A stretch of 64,000 bases of DNA from Syntrophaceae bacterium (GTDB lineage: Bacteria > Desulfobacterota > Syntrophia > Syntrophales > UBA2185), in the NCBI GenBank assembly GCA_003153775.1, contig PMBI01000011.1, forward strand, positions 24,303-88,302, written 5' to 3'. Numbering within the stretch: position 1 is the first letter of the stretch; each line of letters opens with the position of its first letter. The notes under the pieces were generated by a model that did no database searches, was not told the DNA's origin, and worked only from the letters and a program-made list of their open reading frames with translations. Made by a program: the position numbers and the translations under genes. This document shows positions 1 to 6,117 of the stretch, one piece after another.

Positions 1-2
1 CC

Positions 3-71
3 GCCATTTCGACGGTGCCCGGTTGTCATTTCGACTCCCCCTCTGTCATTTCGACCGAAGGGAGAAATCTT
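3..71. repeat. Three close copies of a GTCATTTCGAC intergenic repeat
   Basis: The word GTCATTTCGAC occurs at 25-35 and 45-55, and as GCCATTTCGAC at 3-13. The last copy continues into GAAGGGAGAAATCTT, so ATTTC and GAAAT form the arms of an imperfect hairpin. Elements of this form are scattered between genes in many bacterial genomes; this is recalled and not searched. No gene is seen in 1-222. Confidence 0.6.
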
Positions 72-222
72 ATTAAGATATCTTATTAGACGACTTCGAA
101 CTTAACTCTTCAAAGCCCGCCATCGCGGCTGCACGCTTATATTAAATTACGTCTTTTTTTACAACAAAAATTATTGGTTATTTTTTATTGAAGTGGCGAC
201 CTGCCACAGTAGATCAGCCCGA

Positions 223-429
223 TCAGGAGGGGCCGCAGGATGTTGCCGCACAGGACGAGCATCCAGCCGACGATGTATTGCCGATCTTTCCGCCGAATTT
301 AGACATCAAACGCTCTGCCTTCTTTGATTTACACGAGGGGCAGGCCACAGCAGGTTTATCGCTTCCGGACAGGAATAGAACCTCAAAGGTATTGTCGCAC
401 TTCTTGCATTTGAATTCGTAAATGGGCAT
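223..429 (-). CDS. FmdB-family zinc ribbon protein
   Basis: This 68-residue protein opens with MPIYEFKCKKC, the hallmark of the FmdB/CxxC_CXXC_SSSS family of putative regulatory proteins. It has two metal-binding pairs, C8/C11 and C30/C33, and a Cys/Ser-rich tail from about residue 53 that has further CxxC pairs. The family is small and soluble; its role is only loosely assigned (putative regulator, first named near formylmethanofuran dehydrogenase genes). An AAAGAGGAA ribosome site precedes the ATG. A clear promoter with a built-in palindrome lies just upstream. The neighbours are orphan antitoxins and give no pathway context. Confidence 0.85.
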   Translation of the reverse strand: MPIYEFKCKKCDNTFEVLFLSGSDKPAVACPSCKSKKAERLMSKFGGKIGNTSSAGCSSCAATSCGPS

Positions 430-465
430 GTGTTCCTCTTTTTGTAATGGCCTTTCACTGTAAAA

Positions 466-494
466 ACCTTAGACGTTGCGCGTCTAAATGTCAA
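466..494 (-). promoter_or_regulatory. Promoter of the FmdB gene with palindromic operator-like spacer
   Basis: Reading the minus strand, a perfect TTGACA (489-494) is followed by exactly 17 bases and TAAGGT (466-471). The spacer carries the inverted repeat AGACG-TTGCG-CGTCT, and the full palindrome TTAGACG/CGTCTAA spans 469-487. A symmetric site between the -35 and -10 boxes is a classic repressor position. The predicted transcript starts near 459, about 30 bases before the ATG at 429. Confidence 0.55.
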
Positions 495-511
495 GTGCAT
501 ACCCGGCACTG

Positions 512-793
512 TTACGTGATCTGAATAGTCAGTCTTTTGCCAAGAGAGGTTGCCGCTTTATCCAACGTCCTCAATGAAACGGATTGATTCTTGGGATCTA
601 ATAATCTGTCAAGTGCAGAACGACTTGTCCCCATCATTCTCGCCATTTCAACTTTAGATATTTTCTTGCTTATCATTAGTTGTGATATTTGTTTTGCCAC
701 GACCTCTTTAATGGCGGCTTTTTCGACTTCTGCTAATATCCCCTCTTCACGAAGAAAATCATCAAGCTTGCTTCCAATATTTTTGTGTTTCAT
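512..793 (-). CDS. XRE/HigA-like antitoxin, orphan
   Basis: This 93-residue protein has a helix-turn-helix around residues 48-70 (ISKVEMARMMGTSRSALDRL). The C-terminal end (SLRTLDKAATSLGKRLTIQI) is typical of small XRE antitoxins paired with RelE/HigB toxins. I place the start at the ATG at 793, because the longer open frame upstream reads through an intergenic repeat. A TATCCTTTT-type site, AAAAGGATAG on the coding strand, lies just upstream. No toxin frame is found in the 115 bases separating it from hicB, so it appears to have lost its partner or to act alone. Confidence 0.7.
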   Translation of the reverse strand: MKHKNIGSKLDDFLREEGILAEVEKAAIKEVVAKQISQLMISKKISKVEMARMMGTSRSALDRLLDPKNQSVSLRTLDKAATSLGKRLTIQIT

Positions 794-838
794 AACACTA
801 TCCTTTTTTAAATAAGGATTTGCGTTTCCTTCGTCGTC

Positions 839-858
839 ATTCCCGCGCAGGCGGGAAT
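839..858. repeat. REP-like palindrome ATTCCCGC/GCGGGAAT
   Basis: The inverted repeat ATTCCCGC (839-846) and GCGGGAAT (851-858) has a 4-base loop and sits in a longer TCGTCATTCCCGC...GGGAATCCAGG context. This is a widespread extragenic palindrome type. It lies directly upstream of the XRE gene, where a toxin gene would be expected. Confidence 0.65.
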
Positions 859-907
859 CCAGGGGAAGAATCAAAACAAAGTTGTCGAAAGCGCACTGCG
901 GGCCAAA

Positions 908-1111
908 TCACTGATTTGAGCCAGTGTAAACTTTTCCTTGTGGAATCGTCTTTCCCAAGTCACGGTATGCGAGGATCATTTCATGCAGTGCGTCACGCAA
1001 CATAGCGCGGCATTCGTCGAGAGTTTTTCCCTCAGTAATTACCTCCGGCCACTCCGGCAATTGGCCCATGTATCCGGAATGTGTTTTAGTATATCGTGCC
1101 ATGTATGCCAT
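908..1111 (-). CDS. HicB-like antitoxin, without a visible HicA
   Basis: The 67-residue protein has the partial RNase-H-like HicB fold signature: an aromatic-rich start, then GQLPEWPEVITEGKTLDECR and a helix DALHEMILAYRDLGK. HicB proteins neutralise the HicA mRNA interferase. The ATG at 1111 is chosen over an upstream ATG at 1159 because AAAAGGTG stands 6-7 bases before it. The minus strand upstream (1112-1340) shows no HicA-like reading frame, so the antitoxin seems solitary. Solitary HicB-like proteins are common and their role is unclear. Confidence 0.7.
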   Translation of the reverse strand: MAYMARYTKTHSGYMGQLPEWPEVITEGKTLDECRAMLRDALHEMILAYRDLGKTIPQGKVYTGSNQ

Positions 1112-1200
1112 GATTTTCACCTTTTCTGTTATGTTATACGAAATTGCATATGGTTGCAAGATACCAAGGCGAAATGGACTATTGTTTTGATAAAGATGTG

Positions 1201-1234
1201 TATATTTAAGAGTCTACGCATTCTCTTAAAAGTG
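1201..1234. repeat. Dispersed 34-base palindromic element, copy 1
   Basis: The arms TTTAAGAG (1205-1212) and CTCTTAAA (1223-1230) pair perfectly around a 10-base loop. The 34-base segment matches 4491-4524 at 26 of 34 positions without gaps, by hand count. It lies about 90 bases upstream of the hicB start. Confidence 0.5.
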
Positions 1235-1635
1235 CCTTTTGGGGGCCTTTAAAATAATGGCTTCTTCCTGTAAGTGAGTATACGGCAATTTTGACTAATA
1301 TACTTTCTTTCTTCCCGTAATCCGCACTTTCAAAATGTTACCCATGCTCATCCATCATCCACACAATTTTAAAAAAAGAGCATAAGTGTTGAGATAAACC
1401 TTTACAATTATCAGCCTTGCCTATAATTTTATAAATAATAAAAGGAGTTATGTCTCCTGTCATAACGTGTGACTCATTGACTTGGGTTAAAAAGATATAT
1501 CTCTCCTCCGCTTGTGGCAAGATTCATTGACTTACAGGACCACCTTTCTTATACTTTCGGTGTCAGGGCTGGCAGGGAGATTCATGGTAAGTGTTGAAAT
1601 TTGAATATTACAGTAAGAATAATAGGAGATAAAAA
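1235..1635. other. Stretch without a recognised gene
   Basis: About 400 AT-rich bases hold no reading frame that I can support. One 60-codon frame on the minus strand (1338-1520) has no ribosome site and no recognisable features. The last 20 bases carry the ribosome site AATAGGAGATAA of the following methyltransferase. Confidence 0.5.
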
Positions 1636-2268
1636 ATGTCCTTTATTCCCAAACATCGTCGTTCCGTTCACGAGATGAAGCGCGCCTATAATAATAGAAT
1701 CTATCGTTTCTATGGCATAGTAGAAAGATACCTTGGATCCAAGCTAGATATTATTATCCACGAAAAACTCGCAAAGATCCCGAGCATCTCATCATATACG
1801 GCGATTGAATATGCCTGTGGTTCAGGCATTCTTACACTAAAATTATCACAACTGTTCAAATCCGTGACAGGCCGCGATTTTTCTATCAAAATGCTCGAAC
1901 GCGCAAAAGTGCGGGCAAGGGATGCAGGCTGCACCGTAAAGTTTCTCGAAGGCAATATCCTTGCAGTTGACGAGCCGGAAAAGTCCTATGATTATGTCTT
2001 TGTTTCGTTTGCACTGCATCTTTTTCCTCCGGACCAGGAAAAGGAGATTCTTAAAAAACTCTGCCGGGTCGCGAGAAAATCTGTTATTATAATCGATCAT
2101 GGAAAAGAATGGAAATTGGGCATTGCAATTATCGAATGGCTAGAGGGAAGCTATTATGACCAGTTCATTAAAATAGATTTTAATTCTATAGCACAGGAAA
2201 TAGGATGTAACTCGTTCGATGAAACGCAGATAGCAGATTGTACAGTTTTATTCTTTTTATGCGATTAA
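1636..2268 (+). CDS. Class I SAM-dependent methyltransferase
   Basis: The 210-residue protein has the Rossmann motif I as EYACGSGILTLKLSQL (about residues 58-73), an acidic motif near GRDFSIKMLERAKVRA, and the post-motif YDYVFVSFALHLFP. It fits small-molecule or lipid/quinone-type methyltransferases of the Methyltransf_11/25 group; the substrate cannot be told from sequence. It stands alone between non-coding stretches with its own strong ribosome site (AGGAGAT). The gene lies in the accessory part of the window, so recent acquisition is possible. Confidence 0.8.
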   Translation: MSFIPKHRRSVHEMKRAYNNRIYRFYGIVERYLGSKLDIIIHEKLAKIPSISSYTAIEYACGSGILTLKLSQLFKSVTGRDFSIKMLERAKVRARDAGCTVKFLEGNILAVDEPEKSYDYVFVSFALHLFPPDQEKEILKKLCRVARKSVIIIDHGKEWKLGIAIIEWLEGSYYDQFIKIDFNSIAQEIGCNSFDETQIADCTVLFFLCD

Positions 2269-2319
2269 ATAGCTATAGGTGAAGAATCTTTAAATAATAG
2301 ACATAGGATACAGGAATTT

Positions 2320-2451
2320 ATGCATATAGTAAACACAATGCAACATATCAATATCAATAAGCCAATCAGATTATGTCACGAATACGTGGGTGGAGACGTT
2401 TTCGGCCACATCCCTGTTTTTCTGAAGAATGATTCGCTGATTACCAAGTGA
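2320..2451 (+). CDS. Possible 43-residue small ORF
   Basis: An ATG at 2320, preceded by ACAGGAATTT, opens a 43-codon frame that ends at TGA 2449-2451. The peptide starts MHIVNTMQHININK and includes GGDVFGHIPVFLKND. I do not recognise it, and its length alone is not proof of coding. It could be a relic of a larger gene. The rest of 2452-2778 holds no gene. Confidence 0.25.
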   Translation: MHIVNTMQHININKPIRLCHEYVGGDVFGHIPVFLKNDSLITK

Positions 2452-2653
2452 AAGGTGGGAATGCTCGCCGACATATTTTCCATTCAGGTAAGATACGGAC
2501 AACTTCCTGAACTGTTGATTTTAGTCTCTGATTAAATTTGTCAAGATTACAAATGGAATTAAACTAAGAAGCAGAAAATTTTATCATCTTGCGGTTGGGA
2601 TGCACATACTTGCAAACTAAAGAGGACTTTCTTTTCATTGCTCAAGTAAAATT

Positions 2654-2702
2654 AGAACAGCACCTAGTTCCTACTTTTCCTGTCAAAAACGGGTGCTGTT
2701 CT
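2654..2702. repeat. Perfect 11-base inverted repeat
   Basis: AGAACAGCACC (2654-2664) pairs with GGTGCTGTTCT (2692-2702) across 27 bases. Another imperfect hairpin, GATGCG/CGCATC, follows at about 2723-2742. Neither is followed by a strong T-run. They may end transcription of the secreted protein gene that converges from the right, or be remnants of an element. Confidence 0.4.
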
Positions 2703-2778
2703 TGTGATGGCTTCAGCTAAGGATGCGTAACGGAAGCGCATCTCCATCCTTTGCTATTTAAAGCTTGGTTGCTGAGCT

Positions 2779-3084
2779 CTATCTGCTTCCACCAGTAGTT
2801 GGTCCATGAGTAGTTGGTCCATGAGTAGTCGTTCCACCCCCTCCCGTGTTTTCGGAAATAATCTTGCCATTATTAACAACTACCGTGTCGCCAACTTTAA
2901 GCTTTGTAATACCACCATCAGTCATGTTGATAGTCCTCATTTTTCCTATGTCGTCTTTTATTGTAACCTTGTCACCGCTGATCTTGGTAATCGTCCCTTT
3001 CCAATCGTCAGAGGCTGCCAAAGAGAAACCCGCCGCGCTCAGAACAAAGGCTACTGCAACAATCAACACAAGAAACTTCTTCAT
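2779..3084 (-). CDS. Small secreted protein with TTHGP repeats
   Basis: The 101-residue precursor has a clear Sec signal peptide (MKKFLVLIVAVAFVLSAAGF, cleavage near SLAA). A compact beta-rich core follows (WKGTITKISGDKVTIKDD...VGDTVVVNNGKI), which reads like a small OB/SH3-like barrel. The tail is low-complexity and contains TTHGPTTHGPTTGG. At DNA level the tail is a 15-base tandem repeat at about 2797-2827. Short periplasmic proteins of this shape occur in deltaproteobacteria without known function. An AGAGGAGGTAAAA-type ribosome site precedes the ATG. Confidence 0.65.
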   Translation of the reverse strand: MKKFLVLIVAVAFVLSAAGFSLAASDDWKGTITKISGDKVTIKDDIGKMRTINMTDGGITKLKVGDTVVVNNGKIISENTGGGGTTTHGPTTHGPTTGGSR

Positions 3085-3237
3085 ATGATTTTACCTCCTC
3101 TCTTAATCTAAGAAATTCACCGAAGAATAACATCCCATCTTATAGTCAGGATAGGTTGAAAAGTATCAATCGAACTCACGACTCCTTGCTTATCTTGCTC
3201 ACTCACAACCTGTATGACCGGATTAAAGTGGCGTCAC

Positions 3238-3936
3238 CTATTTTGATGTACAAACAAGTTTCCCTCCAGCAGTATTAACCATCGTTCCCTGGCGTCCGTT
3301 CGGTGCGAGACAGGGGTCACCCAGCCCCGCGCACGTTACATTCGGCGGTATGCCAACAACTTTCCCCTGGCTGCCGTTCTGGGCGGTACAGGGATCGCCA
3401 GGACCGGCACAGACCATGTTCGACGCTGTGCCATAAACTTTCCCGGGGCCGCTCTGTGCGGGGCAGGGATCACCGAGGCATGCACACACCATATTCGTCG
3501 GTGTACCGAAGACCTTCCCCGGACCGTTCTGTGCAGGGCAGGAATCGCCCAAACCGGCACACACCATGTTCGTCAGCGTGCCGAAAACTTGTCCTGGACC
3601 GTTCTGTGCGGGACATGAATCACCCAGACCGGCACACTTGAGGTTGCCCGCGGTGCCGAACCAGCGTCCCGGCCTCATCGATGCTGTAATGCAGGACGAA
3701 CCAGGCGTTGCATTTGCTTTAACCCCTCCCGCTCCCGCATTGGAAGGCGGTGTCACTTTGGTATCCGTGCCACCAAGATTAAGTCCCGGCGGGATTTTGG
3801 GACCGTCTGTTAGCGGCGAGGTATCCCCGCCGCCGATTGGTGGACCGGCCAAACACGTCGGTGTATTCAAATAAGCGAAAACTCCCAGGGTAATGGATAA
3901 GAAGACGACGATCATCTTAACACTCAGCATCCTCAT
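3238..3936 (-). CDS. Secreted Cys-rich protein with five 25-residue repeats
   Basis: The 232-residue protein begins with a signal peptide (MRMLSVKMIVVFLSITLGVF, likely cut after CLA at residue 30). A Gly/Pro-rich linker to about residue 80 follows, and then five repeats at residues 101-125, 126-150, 151-175, 176-201 and 202-228. The repeat core is CAGLGDSCPAQNGPGKVFGT, so each unit has a C-x6-C pair. Unit 3 has an extra Cys (CACLGD). The Cys spacing suggests disulfide-linked modules in an exported, possibly surface, protein. I recognise no named family. A signal peptidase I site fits better than a lipobox. Confidence 0.65.
   Translation of the reverse strand: MRMLSVKMIVVFLSITLGVFAYLNTPTCLAGPPIGGGDTSPLTDGPKIPPGLNLGGTDTKVTPPSNAGAGGVKANATPGSSCITASMRPGRWFGTAGNLKCAGLGDSCPAQNGPGQVFGTLTNMVCAGLGDSCPAQNGPGKVFGTPTNMVCACLGDPCPAQSGPGKVYGTASNMVCAGPGDPCTAQNGSQGKVVGIPPNVTCAGLGDPCLAPNGRQGTMVNTAGGKLVCTSK
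3253..3636 (-). repeat. 75-base tandem coding repeat
   Basis: The DNA encoding the five Cys-rich units is itself a tandem repeat of about 75-81 bases. The first two units (residues 101-150) differ at only a few codons; the later ones are more diverged. This pattern suggests unit duplication and copy-number change within the gene. Confidence 0.65.
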
Positions 3937-4370
3937 GATATTTCCTCCTCATCTTGCTTCTGCGGGTCTACGGTGTGTTTACTGAATTGATTAGACTCAC
4001 GCTGTTCCGCACGGTATCCATAAGCTTCATAAGGTAGAACATCTCTTATGTCAAGGACATTTCGGCACAAGATTTTTCCTTATGGCCATCGTTGTTTGCC
4101 TGTTTCGTTAAGTCTTACCGTTATGAGGATTATCAAGCTTTACATAATGGTCAATTGTACTAAATATAATTGTATCCCGCCCCTATCATAGGACAAAGAC
4201 TAATAGATCGCAGAAAACTGTCGCATTCTTCCTGCAGTCAACGGACCTACCTTTCTTGCATGAATAGAATATTTCGATGCGTAATGATCACCGCTATCGG
4301 GACTGTGAATATCCCTGTAGTCGTATTCCTCTTGACATCAAAACGCCTTAACTTATAGAAGATGATTGGA
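3937..4370. other. No gene seen; likely lost body of a group II intron
   Basis: This stretch carries the ribosome site of the Cys-rich gene at its left edge and otherwise no supported reading frame. A 62-codon frame at 4170-4358 shows no reverse-transcriptase motif. The right end (TATAGAAGATGATTGG, 4354-4369) resembles the stretch between an intron-encoded ORF and domain V, so the region may be eroded intron sequence. Confidence 0.35.
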
Positions 4371-4460
4371 AAGCCGTATTCGGGAAAACTGAACGTACGG
4401 TTTGACGAGGGGGAGCTGGAGATAGAACTATTCGGCCACTACGCCAGCTCTCTACTCTAC
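4371..4460 (+). mobile_element. Group II intron 3' remnant (domains V and VI)
   Basis: Domain V is readable base by base. AAGCCGTA (4371-4378) pairs with TACGGTTT (4396-4403). TTCGG (4379-4383) pairs with CTGAA (4389-4393) around a GAAAA loop. A CG bulge stands at 4394-4395, and the catalytic AGC is at 4372-4374. Domain VI follows, with GAGCTGG (4413-4419) pairing with CCAGCTC (4444-4450). The end reads TCTACTCTAC, as in bacterial group II introns. No intron-encoded reverse transcriptase or 5' domain I is present, so this is a non-mobile relic. Confidence 0.75.
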
Positions 4461-4490
4461 TGTACTCAATAAACTATGGTCAAAATTCGG

Positions 4491-4524
4491 TATTTTTAAG
4501 AGTATTACCATTGTCTTAAAAATA
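4491..4524. repeat. Dispersed 34-base palindromic element, copy 2
   Basis: ATTTTTAAGA (4492-4501) and TCTTAAAAAT (4514-4523) form a perfect 10-base stem around a 12-base loop. It matches copy 1 (1201-1234) at 26 of 34 positions, with the same spacing between the arms' centres. It lies about 30 bases beyond the group II intron end and about 110 bases before the nuclease gene. Confidence 0.55.
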
Positions 4525-4632
4525 TCCCGGATTTCTTCGACATATTCTGAGAAATTTTGTATATTACCGCAAGTATTTGCTTCAGTTGTTATCACCATAA
4601 ATCACACTCTCTTCAAATTAAGGGAGAAATCC

Positions 4633-5160
4633 ATGAGAAGAATCACCACCGCAGTTTTGTTGTTCCTTGTTTTGAGTTTCGTCACCATCACTGCGTTCGC
4701 CTTCCAAGCTGACATTACGAAGGCCTGCTTTTCTCCCAAGGGCGGATGCACAGAAACCATTGTCGAACAGATCAACGCTGCAAGCTCAGAGATCCTGCTC
4801 CAGGCGTATTCTTTTACATCAGCCTCAATTGCAAAGGCTTTACTGCATGCTTACAAACGTGGCGTTCACGTGGAAGCAATACTTGATAAGAGCCAGCGGA
4901 AAGACAAGTACACATCAGCTACCTTTCTTGCGAATACCGGTATCCTTACCTTCATAGATGATAAACATGCCATAGCTCATAACAAGATCATGATCATTGA
5001 CAAGGAAATGGTAATAACCGGTTCCTTCAACTTCACGAAAGCTGCAGAGGAAAAGAATGCAGAGAATGTGCTGATCATCAAATCCAAGGAACTGGCAAAA
5101 CTTTACATAGACAACTGGTATAAGCATAAGGAACATTCTGAGACGTACGAAGGGAGATAA
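4633..5160 (+). CDS. Exported phospholipase-D-family nuclease (Nuc type)
   Basis: The 175-residue protein has a signal peptide (cleavage near AFA, residue 23) and one HKD motif. The motif reads AIAHNKIMIID followed by GSFNFTKAAEEKNAEN (about residues 115-148), giving H, K, D and the GSxNF block. Single-HKD proteins of this size are Nuc-like endonucleases that dimerise to build one active site; known members are exported and often plasmid-borne. A strong AGGGAGA site precedes the ATG. The next two small genes follow with 2 bases and a 4-base overlap, so the three probably form an operon. Confidence 0.85.
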   Translation: MRRITTAVLLFLVLSFVTITAFAFQADITKACFSPKGGCTETIVEQINAASSEILLQAYSFTSASIAKALLHAYKRGVHVEAILDKSQRKDKYTSATFLANTGILTFIDDKHAIAHNKIMIIDKEMVITGSFNFTKAAEEKNAENVLIIKSKELAKLYIDNWYKHKEHSETYEGR

Positions 5161-5162
5161 GA

Positions 5163-5345
5163 TTGTACATGGCCAAGCCCATTGATTCCAAAGAAACCGT
5201 TGACGTGATGGAACTACTCTTGTCAGAAGTTATTCAGTCAGAGGCCCTTATCAACCTTCTTGATAGTAAAGGTATCATCAGAAAAGAAGAACTTCTTGAA
5301 GAAATAAAACGGGTTCGTGTCACGACGCTGACATCTGTTAAATGA
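5163..5345 (+). CDS. Small acidic helical protein of unknown function
   Basis: The gene starts 2 bases after the nuclease stop. A TTG start at 5163 has an ideal distance from GGGAG (5152-5156); an ATG at 5169 is the alternative. The product is 58-60 residues and predicted all-helical, with the stretch TVDVMELLLSEVIQSEALIN followed by a charged helix (KEELLEEIKRV). It has no signal peptide or Cys. I recognise no family. Its tight coupling to a secreted nuclease raises the idea of a cytoplasmic partner or immunity factor, which is only inference. Confidence 0.6.
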   Translation: MYMAKPIDSKETVDVMELLLSEVIQSEALINLLDSKGIIRKEELLEEIKRVRVTTLTSVK

Positions 5346-5500
5346 AATTGTTAGTGAACATAGCCCTCGGAGCAGTTTTGATAAGTAACGCAATTTATTT
5401 GAATGCCTCGTATGGCAACGGTCTTGTTGGTATTGTTGTATTGATGGGCTTCGCCTTCATGAGCATTCTAATCGTACTTCTTGTGAACCATAGTAAGTAA
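5342..5500 (+). CDS. 52-residue membrane microprotein
   Basis: The ATG at 5342 overlaps the previous stop as AATGA, a translational-coupling arrangement. The 52-residue product (MKLLVNIALGAVLISNAIYL at the start) has two hydrophobic stretches, about residues 2-20 and 29-48 (GLVGIVVLMGFAFMSILIVL), joined by a short polar loop, and ends VNHSK. It is therefore probably a two-helix inner-membrane hairpin. No family is recognised. Coupling to the two genes before it suggests a shared function. Confidence 0.6.
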   Translation: MKLLVNIALGAVLISNAIYLNASYGNGLVGIVVLMGFAFMSILIVLLVNHSK

Positions 5501-5550
5501 ATGCCATCCCATATGACTGTAGTTTCCAATCAGAGCCTGTAGTTCTTAAT

Positions 5551-5580
5551 ACTTAACTTGGTCTGACCCCCAAGGCGCCC
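5551..5580. repeat. Direct repeat flanking the XRE locus, left copy
   Basis: ACTTAACTTGGTCTGACC and the following CCCAAGGCGCCC match 6118-6145 (ACTTAACTTGGCCCGACC...) closely over the first 22 bases. The two copies bracket the truncated toxin and its antitoxin, about 567 bases apart. The element type is not identified. Confidence 0.45.
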
Positions 5581-5609
5581 TTCAATTTGTTATTATTATG
5601 ATAAAGTAA

Positions 5610-5750
5610 ATCTGGACAATATACCTAAAAAGGGTATATCATTTTAAAAATGGCCGACCAACATATGTGGCGGTTTGGGAAGTTATTGATAAGAAGATAA
5701 AAATTGTTGAGGTGATCTATGCGGGAACGCGAGAGAAAGCACCCTACTGA
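5610..5750 (+). pseudogene. 5'-truncated RelE/HigB-like toxin
   Basis: An open frame without a start codon runs from just after TAA (5607-5609) to TGA (5748-5750). It encodes 46 residues that include YLKRVYHFKNGRPTYVAVWE and end KIVEVIYAGTREKAPY. From memory, this C-terminal pattern, with a final G-(T/S)-R-E-x-A-P-Y, is typical of a family of roughly 110-residue RelE/HigB-like toxins. The N-terminal half is missing, and the left direct repeat lies only 30 bases upstream, so a rearrangement probably removed it. The XRE gene follows, as expected for the antitoxin. Confidence 0.55.
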
Positions 5751-6090
5751 TAGTAGGTTTGATGGTATTATTGTAAGCCGAATTTTAAGGGGGCCAAAAG
5801 AAAGAGAAAATGATCTGATTAAGATGGCTAGGAGAATTGGTTTTGAGGATGTTTCCGAACTAGTTCCCTGGAAAGAGGCATTTTCCGATTATTCCGATGA
5901 ACAATTGCCGGGTGCGAGCCTTGCGGGTGCGAGACACAAAGACGGTCTTACACAAAAACAGCTTGCAGATAAACTTGGCATAGCCCAGGGCTATGTTTCT
6001 GATATGGAATGCGGTAAAAGGTCTATCGGAAAAACTATGGCAAAAAGATTGAGTAAGGTTCTCAACATCAATTATAAGGTTTTCTTATAG
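5719..6090 (+). CDS. XRE-family antitoxin
   Basis: The protein has a C-terminal helix-turn-helix domain: GLTQKQLADKLGIAQGYVSD (about residues 77-96), then the helix GKRSIGKTMAKRLSKVL and the end NYKVFL. The preceding GASLAGARHKDGL is typical of XRE antitoxins paired with RelE/HigB-like toxins. The ATG at 5719 gives 123 residues but overlaps the toxin relic by 32 bases; an ATG at 5824 would give 88. The N-terminal 30 residues are therefore doubtful. It survives next to a broken toxin, so any present role would be as a free DNA-binding protein. Confidence 0.75.
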   Translation: MRERERKHPTDSRFDGIIVSRILRGPKERENDLIKMARRIGFEDVSELVPWKEAFSDYSDEQLPGASLAGARHKDGLTQKQLADKLGIAQGYVSDMECGKRSIGKTMAKRLSKVLNINYKVFL

Positions 6091-6117
6091 CACAATTTGA
6101 CTTGGGGGCGCGCAGAA

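Noticed and set aside
1338-1520. Possible HicA toxin or other small gene on the minus strand
   Set aside because: The product lacks the HicA KGSH-type motif, has no ribosome site and is AT-rich by chance.
3253-3636. Regular repeats that could be taken for a CRISPR array
   Set aside because: The repeats are contiguous, in frame and encode Cys-rich protein units; there are no unique spacers.
3303-3641. 112-codon Arg-rich frame opposite the Cys-rich repeat gene
   Set aside because: It is the antisense reading of the tandem repeat and has no ribosome site or recognisable features.
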